Assembly: GCA_947624075.1 (NCBI GenBank)
Contig: CANQIM010000026.1
Coordinates: 1 to 11,105 of the forward strand
Length of the DNA: 11,105 nt
Source of the DNA: an uncultured Bacilli bacterium
GTDB lineage: Bacteria; Bacillota_I; Bacilli_A; RF39; UBA660
Direction of reading: 5' to 3'
A program made the position numbers and the translations under genes. Under the pieces are notes generated by a model that saw only the letters and a list, made by a program, of their open reading frames with translations, ran no database searches and was not told the origin of the DNA. Numbering within the stretch: the stretch's first letter is position 1; every line of letters starts with the position of its first letter. Positions 1 through 6,300 of the stretch are shown here, piece after piece.

Positions 1-17
1 TTCCGTACTCGTCACCA
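1..17 (+). tRNA. Possible 3' end of a truncated tRNA (amino acid unknown)
   Basis: The first 17 bases are much richer in G and C than the following DNA and end in ACCA at 14-17. They fit the last base of a T-loop, a 5-base T-stem strand (TCCGT), a 7-base acceptor strand (ACTCGTC), discriminator A and an encoded CCA. An intrinsic terminator starts 12 bases later. The partner strands lie outside the window, so pairing cannot be tested. The alternative is the end of a protein gene: frame 1 reads six codons (FRTRHQ) and then TAA at 19-21. Confidence 0.4.
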
Positions 18-28
18 ATAAGAGAAAT

Positions 29-56
29 ACCGTTGTTTAGCAATGGTTTTTATTTT
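29..56 (+). terminator. Intrinsic terminator of the upstream gene
   Basis: ACCGTTG (29-35) pairs with CAATGGT (41-47), including one G-U pair, around a 5-base loop. A T-rich tract (TTTTTATTTT) follows. It would end transcription coming from the left edge of the window. Confidence 0.6.
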
Positions 57-116
57 GTATAAAATCAAAACAAATTAAAGCTGCATAGAGATTTGTCAAA
101 TTTATAAATAAAATGT

Positions 117-153
117 AAAGTAAATCGTTATAAATTGCCATTTACTTTTTTTT
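117..153 (+). terminator. AT-rich hairpin followed by a T8 run, probable second terminator
   Basis: AAAGTAAAT (117-125) pairs perfectly with ATTTACTTT (140-148) across a 14-base loop. The descending arm merges into a run of eight T (146-153). The stem is long but AT-rich, so strength is uncertain. It could back up the terminator at 29-56 or insulate the following promoter. No gene is visible between 22 and 227; the stretch holds only these two hairpins and the promoter near 184. Confidence 0.45.
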
Positions 154-183
154 ATTGTAAACTTAATTTAAGGATTGAGTTCT

Positions 184-189
184 TATAAT
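184..189 (+). promoter_or_regulatory. -10 box of the promoter for the WXG100-like cluster
   Basis: A perfect TATAAT lies 38 bases before the first start codon and downstream of both terminators. No good -35 box sits at 16-18 bases upstream (best matches ACTTAA at 161 or CTTAAT at 162). The expected transcript starts near 196, giving a leader of about 32 bases that contains a weak AGAAT/ATTCT hairpin (192-205). Confidence 0.5.
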
Positions 190-227
190 TAAGAATAAAA
201 ATTCTAAAATTATTAGGAGGTGTACAA

Positions 228-524
228 ATGGACGGTGTAAAGTTTAACTTAGAAGAAATGGAAAATATGTACGTTGAAGCATGCAATCATGAAGCTAATT
301 TTAGAAGTGGAATTGAAGAAATCAATAGTATTGTTTCTCAAATTCATGATATTTGGACCAGTGAAGAAACAGGAACTTATGAAGCATTCGAAAATCTATT
401 TAAAGAAAAATATCCTAAATTACAAGAGGGCGATGAATGCATGAAAAAGTTTTGTGAAAAAGTCCAAGAGAAAAAAGAAGATTTTAAACAAGCTGCTCAA
501 GAATCAATAAATTTATTTGAATAA
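228..524 (+). CDS. WXG100 (ESAT-6)-like small helical protein, 98 aa
   Basis: This small acidic protein has the size and two-helix hairpin pattern of the WXG100/ESAT-6 superfamily. Members are usually exported as dimers by type VII secretion or act as partners of larger exported proteins. Helix 1 covers about residues 7-42, the turn carries W43-T44-S45 in place of W-x-G, and helix 2 runs to the C-terminus. There is no signal peptide or membrane segment. The start is secure: a full AGGAGGTG site (215-222) lies 5 bases before ATG. It is first in its operon, 14 bases before a second gene of the same type, so the two may form a heterodimer. Three cysteines (C19, C71, C76), unusual in this family, sit on opposite helices and could form a cross-link. 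A YxxxD/E export signal is not obvious near the C-terminus. Family placement is inferred from size, fold pattern and context. Confidence 0.75.
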   Translation: MDGVKFNLEEMENMYVEACNHEANFRSGIEEINSIVSQIHDIWTSEETGTYEAFENLFKEKYPKLQEGDECMKKFCEKVQEKKEDFKQAAQESINLFE

Positions 525-538
525 AGGAGGAAAGAAAA

Positions 539-814
539 ATGAACTCATTACAATATGCAGAAGTACAAACAATGTTAACAAGACTAGAATCTTTAGCTAA
601 TCAAGTAGAAAAAGCATTAAATGGAATTAGTCAATTAATAGATTCTTCAGTAAATACAAATGCAGGAATATTTGATGGACGTGCTGCGGCAGAATTTATG
701 TCTAAATGGACTGAACTAGATAATGAATTGCCAGAATTTATAGAAAACTTTAAAAAACAATCAAAGAACGTTCAAACAATATTGGAAAAAACACAAACTG
801 CAGATCAATATTAA
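539..814 (+). CDS. WXG100-like small helical protein, 91 aa, probable partner of the preceding gene
   Basis: A second helical-hairpin protein of WXG100 size. Helix 1 spans about residues 5-38. A short turn carries F45-D46-G47, an F-x-G version of the W-x-G motif, followed by R48-A49-A50 as often seen after the motif. Helix 2 runs to about residue 85, with a polar tail ending DQY. No signal peptide or membrane segment is present. AAAGGAGG (523-530) overlaps the stop codon of the preceding gene and sits 8 bases before ATG, so translation of the two is probably coupled. Adjacent WXG100 pairs commonly make heterodimers, and a complex with the 98-aa protein is the natural inference. It also resembles the small chaperone-like partners encoded ahead of LXG proteins in Bacillota, but no LXG gene can be recognised downstream. 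No secretion ATPase is in the window, so the export route is unproven. Confidence 0.72.
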   Translation: MNSLQYAEVQTMLTRLESLANQVEKALNGISQLIDSSVNTNAGIFDGRAAAEFMSKWTELDNELPEFIENFKKQSKNVQTILEKTQTADQY

Positions 815-816
815 AA

Positions 817-842
817 AATACACTGGAAATTTTCAGTGTATT
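817..842 (+). other. Hairpin after the WXG100-like pair, no U-tract
   Basis: AATACACTG (817-825) pairs perfectly with CAGTGTATT (834-842) around an 8-base loop (GAAATTTT) that can itself pair further. It begins 3 bases after the stop codon. Because GCAAG and not a T-run follows, it is a poor intrinsic terminator. A 3'-end stabiliser or processing site for the upstream pair is more likely. Confidence 0.55.
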
Positions 843-844
843 GC

Positions 845-867
845 AAGTAAAAGAATTTCTTTTACTT
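845..867 (+). other. Second, adjacent near-perfect hairpin
   Basis: AAGTAAAAGA (845-854) pairs with TCTTTTACTT (858-867) over a 3-base loop, two bases after the preceding hairpin. It also lacks a following T-run. Together the two stems fill most of the 86-base gap between the 91-aa gene and the next start, suggesting partial termination, RNA processing or mRNA stabilisation. I see no convincing new promoter in this gap. Confidence 0.55.
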
Positions 868-900
868 ACAAGGCACTAAAAATAAGGGATGTGTTGTAAA

Positions 901-1434
901 GTGGGAATGATAGGAAATGAGAAAATAACTGCTGATACTGATATTTCTAAATTATTAGATTTGAAAAAAGTAGATGCTATTTTAAATAAGGCTTACAACA
1001 AAGTAACGAAAGAATTGCATAATCGTGTTGATGATATAGATGTTGAATTAAATAGAGGCTTGTCAAGAGAAGCTTTTAGTGTAAATGGTTGTGAGAAATT
1101 GTATGATTCAGCTATTACTGCAAAAACAAGTCAGGAGATTGCTGTGGTTTCTTTTGAAAATTTAGTTAATAGTGTAAAGGTTGAAGCAAGCAAAAAAAGA
1201 GCTGAAGAAATAGTTGATTTGAAGAAAGCTATTAATAAAAAAATAGCGGATTTGCAAGCAATAATAGATGGAATTGAGTATAATACGGGAATTTATAATC
1301 AGTCATGTGGTGCAATGGGAGGAGATCCTAAATCATATAGTGATTTTGATAAAAATTATGATAAATATGTTACGCAAAAGGCTACGTACGAAAAACGTCT
1401 TGAAATGGTTAACGGCTTAGTAGGAGGTGAGTAG
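901..1434 (+). CDS. Uncharacterised helical coiled-coil protein, about 177 aa
   Basis: I do not recognise this family. The protein looks cytosolic or leaderless, mostly helical and charged. Residues 14-50 are amphipathic helix, a G-L-S-R-E-A-F turn lies near 53-59, and a second helix covers about 66-90. A Lys/Glu coiled coil spans about 94-127, and a polar loop containing GGDPKSYSDFD leads to a last helix ending VGGE. Cysteines are C64 and C136. The start is a judgement: ATG 889 abuts the only Shine-Dalgarno-like bases (AAGGG, 884-888), leaving no spacing. GTG 901 is well spaced and ATG 907 has no site; ATG 889 would give 181 aa. Its 3' end contains the ribosome binding site of the next gene, so the two are translationally coupled. 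The helix-turn-helix beginning is compatible with a diverged WXG100/LXG-like partner, but this is only a fold-level guess. Confidence 0.65.
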   Translation: MGMIGNEKITADTDISKLLDLKKVDAILNKAYNKVTKELHNRVDDIDVELNRGLSREAFSVNGCEKLYDSAITAKTSQEIAVVSFENLVNSVKVEASKKRAEEIVDLKKAINKKIADLQAIIDGIEYNTGIYNQSCGAMGGDPKSYSDFDKNYDKYVTQKATYEKRLEMVNGLVGGE

Positions 1435-1438
1435 CTTG
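1422..1438 (+). promoter_or_regulatory. Ribosome binding site that sets a TTG start
   Basis: AGGAGGTG at 1422-1429 is a full anti-Shine-Dalgarno match inside the last codons of the upstream gene. The most upstream in-frame start, GTG 1427, is part of this site and cannot be used with it. TTG at 1436-1438 lies 6 bases downstream, nearly the same spacing as in the first gene of the cluster, and one base after the upstream TAG. Confidence 0.7.
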
Positions 1439-3007
1439 AATGCATATTCTGATTATGAAACGATAAAACTAACTGCTAATAATTTGGCTTCTAATGATAT
1501 TGTTGGCACTGATGAAGAAACAGTCTACAATGATATGGTAGTTAATTTAAAAAAATATAGTAAAACTCATTCCGATTTTTTGAATGGCATTGATTTCGAG
1601 ACATTAGAGGGTTTAATTAAAACAGCTAATAAAGATTATACAAAATTACAGACACAAGCTACTGAAGTTGCGAATAGTTTTCAAAATGCTGATAACTATA
1701 CTTCTGATCAAAGTACTAGTAGTTCAAATGGACAAAGTGGCAGTCATTTTGGTGGTTCTTCTCTGAATAATTTGCCAGGTTCTACAGGAAATAATTCTTC
1801 AAATGAAAAAGCAAATGAGCAAAATAAAGCTCAATCAAGTAATGACTCAAGTGATAATTCTAATAAAGCTGAAAGTGGTAAGACAAATGGACAAAGTGAA
1901 GTTGATTCCGATATTATAAGTGGTATTGCTACTATTGGTGGAGTATCAAGCATTGCTGGTATAGGAAATGGGTTATCTAATGAAACTAATAAATATGTAG
2001 AAAAAATATTGCAAGAACAGCAGGAAGCTGAAAGAAAAAAGCAAGAGCAAATACTTCTTGAACAAGAAGAATATGAAAGAGAACAAAAAAAATTGGAAGA
2101 ACAAATATATGAAGAGAATGAGCAAGAAAAGGAAAGACAAAGACTAGAGTTAGAAGAAAAAAATAGACTTCAAGAAGAACAGGAAAGAAAAAGGCAAGAG
2201 CAACAAGAAGCTGAGCAATTACAAATGACTTCAGACGAAACAAATCATTCAACTGATAATAAAACTCAAGAACAGTTGGAATATGAAAGACTACAGCAAG
2301 AAAATTTGCAACGAGAAAAGGATGCTAGTAACTTACAGGCAAGTAGTACTAATAACAAAGATAATGCTAATAGTACTAATGGTGAAAATAGTAATAATGG
2401 TAATAGTGCTAGCAGTAAAAACCAAAATAATTCTAACAATACCAATGGTAGTAACGTTGCTGGTTCATATGGCAATGCCTATGGTAGTAGTAATAATGCT
2501 GATTATAATTATAATGCTAATGCTAATGATAGAAGTAATATGAGTAGTAGTGATATTAATTTTGGTAATGAGACTACGAAAAATTCTTCGCAAGACTTTT
2601 TAGAAAATCTTCATAGTGGTGGTACTGATGTTAAGAAAGCTTTTGGATTAGGAAGCTCATCATCTTCTAATAGCTTAAATAACAAAGATCTATTAAATAA
2701 TAAAGATGCATCATTTAGCGTGTCTGATAACTTATCTAATGGTGCTGGATCTGATGGAAGTCTTTTAGCTGGTAATTCATTTACTGCAAAAAATTCTTCT
2801 TTAGAATTAAATAAAGATCAAACTTTGAAGAGTGGATTATCTATTGGATTAGGATTATTAGCTGCTGCAACAGCGGGAGCGACTACGAAGAAAGTTTTAG
2901 ATAATGAGGAAAACAAGAAAATTAAATTAAAAGATAATATTTCTTTACAAGGTAATTTACAAATTGACTCTAACGATGAAAAGGAAGAATATTTGGACGA
3001 ATATTAA
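1436..3007 (+). CDS. Low-complexity protein with charged helix and two hydrophobic segments, about 523 aa, unknown function
   Basis: I do not recognise the family. Numbering from TTG 1436, residues 1-80 are helical and WXG/LXG-like in size, without a signal peptide. Residues 85-155 are Ser/Asn/Gln/Gly-rich. A Gly/Ile-rich hydrophobic stretch (ISGIATIGGVSSIAGIG) lies near 158-176. A highly charged Glu/Gln/Lys/Arg helix covers about 188-265 with a shorter repeat near 277-303, as in coiled coils or single alpha-helices. An Asn/Ser/Gly-rich region follows to about 460. A Gly/Ala-rich hydrophobic segment (LSIGLGLLAAATAGA) near 467-481 precedes a polar tail of about 40 residues ending in acidic EEYLDEY. 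This suggests a large surface, scaffold or exported protein whose hydrophobic segments may insert in membrane. No LPxTG motif, nuclease or other toxin domain is visible. It is coupled to the preceding gene and ends the operon before a terminator. Starting at GTG 1427 would add three residues. Confidence 0.7.
   Translation: MNAYSDYETIKLTANNLASNDIVGTDEETVYNDMVVNLKKYSKTHSDFLNGIDFETLEGLIKTANKDYTKLQTQATEVANSFQNADNYTSDQSTSSSNGQSGSHFGGSSLNNLPGSTGNNSSNEKANEQNKAQSSNDSSDNSNKAESGKTNGQSEVDSDIISGIATIGGVSSIAGIGNGLSNETNKYVEKILQEQQEAERKKQEQILLEQEEYEREQKKLEEQIYEENEQEKERQRLELEEKNRLQEEQERKRQEQQEAEQLQMTSDETNHSTDNKTQEQLEYERLQQENLQREKDASNLQASSTNNKDNANSTNGENSNNGNSASSKNQNNSNNTNGSNVAGSYGNAYGSSNNADYNYNANANDRSNMSSSDINFGNETTKNSSQDFLENLHSGGTDVKKAFGLGSSSSSNSLNNKDLLNNKDASFSVSDNLSNGAGSDGSLLAGNSFTAKNSSLELNKDQTLKSGLSIGLGLLAAATAGATTKKVLDNEENKKIKLKDNISLQGNLQIDSNDEKEEYLDEY
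2337..2560 (+). repeat. Triplet-like low-complexity DNA (AAT/AGT/GGT/GCT codons)
   Basis: This part of the 523-aa gene is built almost wholly from AAT, AGT, GGT, GCT and ACT codons, giving Asn/Ser/Gly/Ala/Thr runs such as NYNANAND. It has a microsatellite-like character with period 3, so in-frame length variation between strains is likely. Long open frames in other registers here are shadows of this composition. Confidence 0.6.
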
Positions 3008-3008
3008 G

Positions 3009-3039
3009 AAAAATATAGGGATAATAACCTATATTTTTT
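3009..3039 (+). terminator. Terminator of the WXG100-like cluster
   Basis: AAAAATATAGG (3009-3019) pairs with CCTATATTTTT (3028-3038) around an 8-base loop, the T-rich arm serving as the U-tract. It starts right after the TAA stop at 3005-3007. Only two G-C pairs are present, so it may leak; a second hairpin follows 18 bases later. Confidence 0.6.
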
Positions 3040-3052
3040 AGTTTAATTCAAC

Positions 3053-3085
3053 AAAAAAGTTCCTATATAGGAACTTAATTTTTTT
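3053..3085. terminator. Bidirectional intrinsic terminator between convergent genes
   Basis: Bases 3057-3076 are a perfect 20-base palindrome (half-site AAGTTCCTAT), flanked by A6 on the left and AATT plus T7 on the right. Read forward, it backs up the terminator of the 523-aa gene. Read in reverse, it sits 10 bases after the CCA end of the tRNA-Ser gene and is followed by T6. One element thus serves two convergent transcripts. Confidence 0.8.
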
Positions 3086-3086
3086 A

Positions 3087-3177
3087 TGGCGGAGTAGGAG
3101 AGATTTGAACTCTCGCGCCAGTTGCCCGACCTACACCCTTAGCAGGGGCGCCTCTTCAGCCTCTTGAGTACTACTCC
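3087..3177 (-). tRNA. tRNA-Ser, anticodon GCU
   Basis: Reading the reverse strand, the acceptor arms GGAGTAG and CTACTCC pair over 7 bp, followed by discriminator G and an encoded CCA (3087-3089). The D-stem is CTC/GAG and the anticodon stem CGCCC/GGGTG. The loop CTGCTAA has anticodon GCT (forward bases 3141-3143), reading serine codons AGC and AGU. A long class II variable arm (GTCGG-GCAA-CTGGC) and a perfect T-stem GAGAG/CTCTC with loop TTCAAAT complete the fold. The sequence is close to the Bacillus tRNA-Ser(GCU) as I recall it. It is transcribed against both flanking protein genes from its own promoter. AGT codons are frequent in the neighbouring Ser-rich 523-aa gene, which this tRNA would decode. 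Confidence 0.96.
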
Positions 3178-3196
3178 AATTGCTTACTGCACATAT

Positions 3197-3226
3197 ACTA
3201 TATCATTAAATTTAAACATATGTCAA
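3197..3226 (-). promoter_or_regulatory. Sigma-A promoter of tRNA-Ser
   Basis: On the reverse strand a perfect -35 box TTGACA (3221-3226) is separated by 18 bases from TATAGT (3197-3202). Transcription would start near 3190, about 13 bases before the mature 5' end at 3177, the short leader expected for RNase P processing. Confidence 0.8.
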
Positions 3227-3234
3227 CAACAAAA

Positions 3235-3345
3235 GTGTCTTTTTTTCTTTTAAAAAAGTGTTATTTTCTACCTTTTTCTTTTAAAGACCGTTTCTTCTTA
3301 AAAAATACCAACTTCTTCTTGAAAAAATCAACATTTTCTTCAATA
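3235..3345 (+). repeat. Pyrimidine-rich, imperfectly repeated spacer
   Basis: This stretch between divergent promoters holds no gene. It alternates C/T blocks with A runs. Bases 3291-3311 and 3312-3332 form two 21-base units sharing TTCTTCTT followed by an A5-6 run, 15 of 21 positions alike. Related blocks (CTTTT then A runs) occur at 3247-3256 and 3277-3285, and a partial one near 3335-3343. It may be phased A-tract DNA upstream of the glucan synthase promoter. Confidence 0.4.
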
Positions 3346-3359
3346 ATTTCGTAGTTTTA

Positions 3360-3380
3360 TGATATACTTTTTATTAGGAG
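3360..3380 (+). promoter_or_regulatory. Extended -10 promoter and adjacent ribosome binding site of the glucan synthase gene
   Basis: TGATATACT (3360-3368) is an extended -10 element (TG-n-TATACT). The best -35 candidate is weak (TTCAAT, 3339-3344, 18-base spacer). AGGAG (3376-3380) lies 9 bases before ATG 3390. Transcription from this -10 would begin near 3374-3376, directly at the ribosome binding site, giving a leader of only about 15 bases. Confidence 0.6.
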
Positions 3381-3389
3381 TGTATAACT

Positions 3390-6300
3390 ATGATAAAATA
3401 TCTAAAAAACTTTTATGATGATTTTAATTATATAAATTCTTATTATAATACTCTTGTTGCTAAAACAAAAAAGTTAGAGTATGTTGGAATAACTAATGAA
3501 TGGTTAATTGATAATTTTTATCTATTAGTAGAACATAAGACTAATATTACTAACAATAAAAAAGATCTTAAGAAAGGGAAAAATAAAATTCCTAAACTAT
3601 ATAATTGTCTTAAGGAAATAGTAGTGAAGTATAACTACAATATTTCTTATAAGGATCTTATGAATGAGCTAAAAAAGTATCAAAAAACGACTAAGACAAT
3701 TTTTTCTTATGAAGAAATTAAATTGATTAAAACGATAATCATCTTTATTTATACAGAAAGATTAAGACACTTATGTATTGAAGAGCAAAATAAGTTAAAC
3801 ATTCAAGATAAAGTTTCCAAAATTATTAAGAATAATTCTAATGAAAAGTTGGAATTAAAAGATTTTAATGTGGAAAATTATCAAGATTTAAATAATAGTT
3901 ACCTAATTTTTGAATTAAATGATCAGTTAAGTAAGAGTGAAAATAGAAACGTTATCTTCAAGGAATTAAATGAGACTTTGGAGAAAAATAACGTTAGTTT
4001 AAAAGATTTAATAAATGATCAATATCAAAAGAAGATGGATAACGATATTTTGGTATCTAATATTTTCGGAGATTTAAAGGAGCTAGTTGAATATTATGAT
4101 GAAGATATGTTTGAAAAAATATCTAAGGTTGAGAAACTTCTTTTAACAGATGATATTTATAAGAATATGACCGATGATTCTAAAGAATTATATCGAAATC
4201 AAATAATTATTCAAGCTAAAAGAAAACATTGTAGTGAACTTGCTTATACTGAAAAGCTTTTTGAAAAAAACAAAAATAATGCTGATTTTCATATTGGTTT
4301 TGAATTATTTAAAAAGACAACTAAGTCTGCCAATTCTTTCATTTATATTTTTATAAATTTTGCTTTGACATTGATTTTATCTTTTGTCTTAGCTAATTAT
4401 TTTATTAAGTTTCATATATTAGGATTCTTCATTTTATTAGTTCCTGTTCATCAGTTACTAAATCAAATTATTAATCAAATTATTATTAAATTTGTTCCTA
4501 CAAGGTCTTTGCCAAAGCTTGATTATTCTAAGGGTATTCCTGAAGAATCGAGAACTATGGTTGTTATACCAACTATTGTAAGTACTAAGGAAAAAATTAA
4601 AGATATGTTTGATACATTGGAGACATATTATCTTATAAATAAAAGTAATAATTTATATTTTACTTTGCTTGGTGATGCTAAGGCTAGTGAGAATCAAATA
4701 GAAAGCTATGATGAAGAATTAACAGAGTATGGTCAAAAATATGCTGAAGAGCTAAATAAAAAATATAATAAAGATCTTTTCTATTTCCTATATCGTAAAA
4801 GAGTTTGGAATGAAAAAGAGGGTGTTTTTTTAGGCTATGAACGAAAAAGAGGAGCTCTTCATCATTTTAATAAAATTTTACTTGGAGAATATGTTGATGA
4901 AACTAGGTACTTTAATGTTAATATGCTTCATCATAATGATTTAAATATTAAATACGTCATTACTTTAGATACTGATACAAGATTAGTTCTTAATACCGCT
5001 TTAAATTTAGTTGGTGCAATGGCTCATCCTTTAAATAAACCTGTTTTAAATAAAGCAGAAACAAAGGTAATTAAGGGTTATGGTATTATGCAACCACGAG
5101 TTAGTGTTGATATAGAGGCAACAAATAAAAGTCTTTATAGTCAAGTATTTGCTGGAATTGGTGGATTTGATACTTATTCAGCAATTGTACCAAATGTTTA
5201 TCAAGATGCCTTTAACGAAGGTAGTTTTGTTGGTAAAGGTATTTATGATCTTGAAGTTTTTGAAAAAGTTTTAGGCAATACCTTTCCCGAAAATCTTATT
5301 CTTTCTCATGATTTATTAGAAGGTAACTATTTACGTTGTGCCTATATTTCTGATATTGAATTAATAGATGATTTTCCTTCTAAATTCTTAACTGATATAA
5401 CTCGCCATCATCGTTGGGCTAGAGGAGATACACAAATAATAGGTTGGTTACTACCAAAAGTAAGAAATAAAAATAATCGTAAAGTTAAAAATCCAATTAA
5501 TATGTTAGGCAAGTACAAAATATTAGATAATATTATTCGTATGTTTTTGCCACTTACTTTACTTATCACTTTGATATGTGCCATTTTCTTTTCAAAGTAC
5601 TCACTTTTTTGGTTATTATTTGTATTATTAGAAATAGCTTTACCAATCATTTTCTTCCTATATGGAAAAAAGTATCGTAATAAAAAAGAATCTAAAGTAG
5701 TTTACTATAAAAATTTATATCATGGTGGAAAAAGTATTGTGCTTCGTTCTTATATTGTTTTAGCAACACTTCCATTTTATACTAAACTTTATATGGATGC
5801 CTTTTTTAGAACTTTGTATCGTCTTTTTATAAGTCATAAAAATTTACTTAATTGGATAACAGCTGAAGAAGTAGAAAAAACAGCTGATGGAAGTTTAAAA
5901 AATTACTTAAGAAACTTTATAATTAATATTGTTTTTGCTGTTACTTTGTTAGTACTAGGTATTTACTTCAAGAATATTGCTTCACTTATTTTAGCTTTAA
6001 TTTTCTTATCTGCTCCCTTTATTTTATGTTTCATTAGTAAAACGCTTGATAATACTGAACCAGAATTAAAGGAAAAGAAGTTAGACTCCTTAACTGATTT
6101 GGCTAAGAGAACTTGGAATTATTTTTATGATAATTTGAAAGAAGAATATAATTACTTAATACCTGATAATTACCAAGAAAATAGGGAAGAAAAGCTTGAT
6201 TTACGTACTTCACCAACAGCGATTGGCTTTTCACTTATAAGTATAACTAGTGCTTATGAATTAGAATTTATCGATTCCAAAGAAGCTGTTGATCTTATAA

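Noticed and set aside
841..883. Internal promoter for the 177-aa gene
   Set aside because: TTGCAA at 841 and TTTACT at 861 have no acceptable -10 partner at 16-18 bases, and both overlap stems of the hairpins.
1986..2475. Reverse-strand open frames (88 and 69 aa) rich in Leu, Phe and Val
   Set aside because: They lie wholly inside the 523-aa gene and mirror its Glu/Gln and Ser/Asn low-complexity codons; no ribosome binding site or promoter supports them.
2283..2543. Forward open frame of 86 aa rich in Ile, Met and Val
   Set aside because: It is a frame-shifted reading of the AAT/AGT/GGT-rich tract in the 523-aa gene, with no ribosome binding site; the hydrophobic look comes from the repeated triplets.
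1436..3007. LXG-type polymorphic toxin
   Set aside because: The N-terminus is helical, but the C-terminus has a hydrophobic segment and acidic tail with no recognisable toxin domain, and no immunity gene follows before the terminators.
1..3177. Integrated element with att repeats between the left edge and tRNA-Ser
   Set aside because: I looked for the tRNA-Ser 3' end near the left edge; the GTACTCGTCACCA there only loosely resembles CTACTCCGCCA. There is no integrase, recombinase or transposase gene.
3231..3345. Possible CRISPR-like array
   Set aside because: Only two clear 21-base units, imperfect and directly adjacent without spacers; this is low-complexity DNA.
5408..5650. Reverse-strand open frame of 80 aa inside the glucan synthase gene
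   Set aside because: It is antisense to the conserved RHHRW-ARGD region and the following membrane helices, with no supporting signals.
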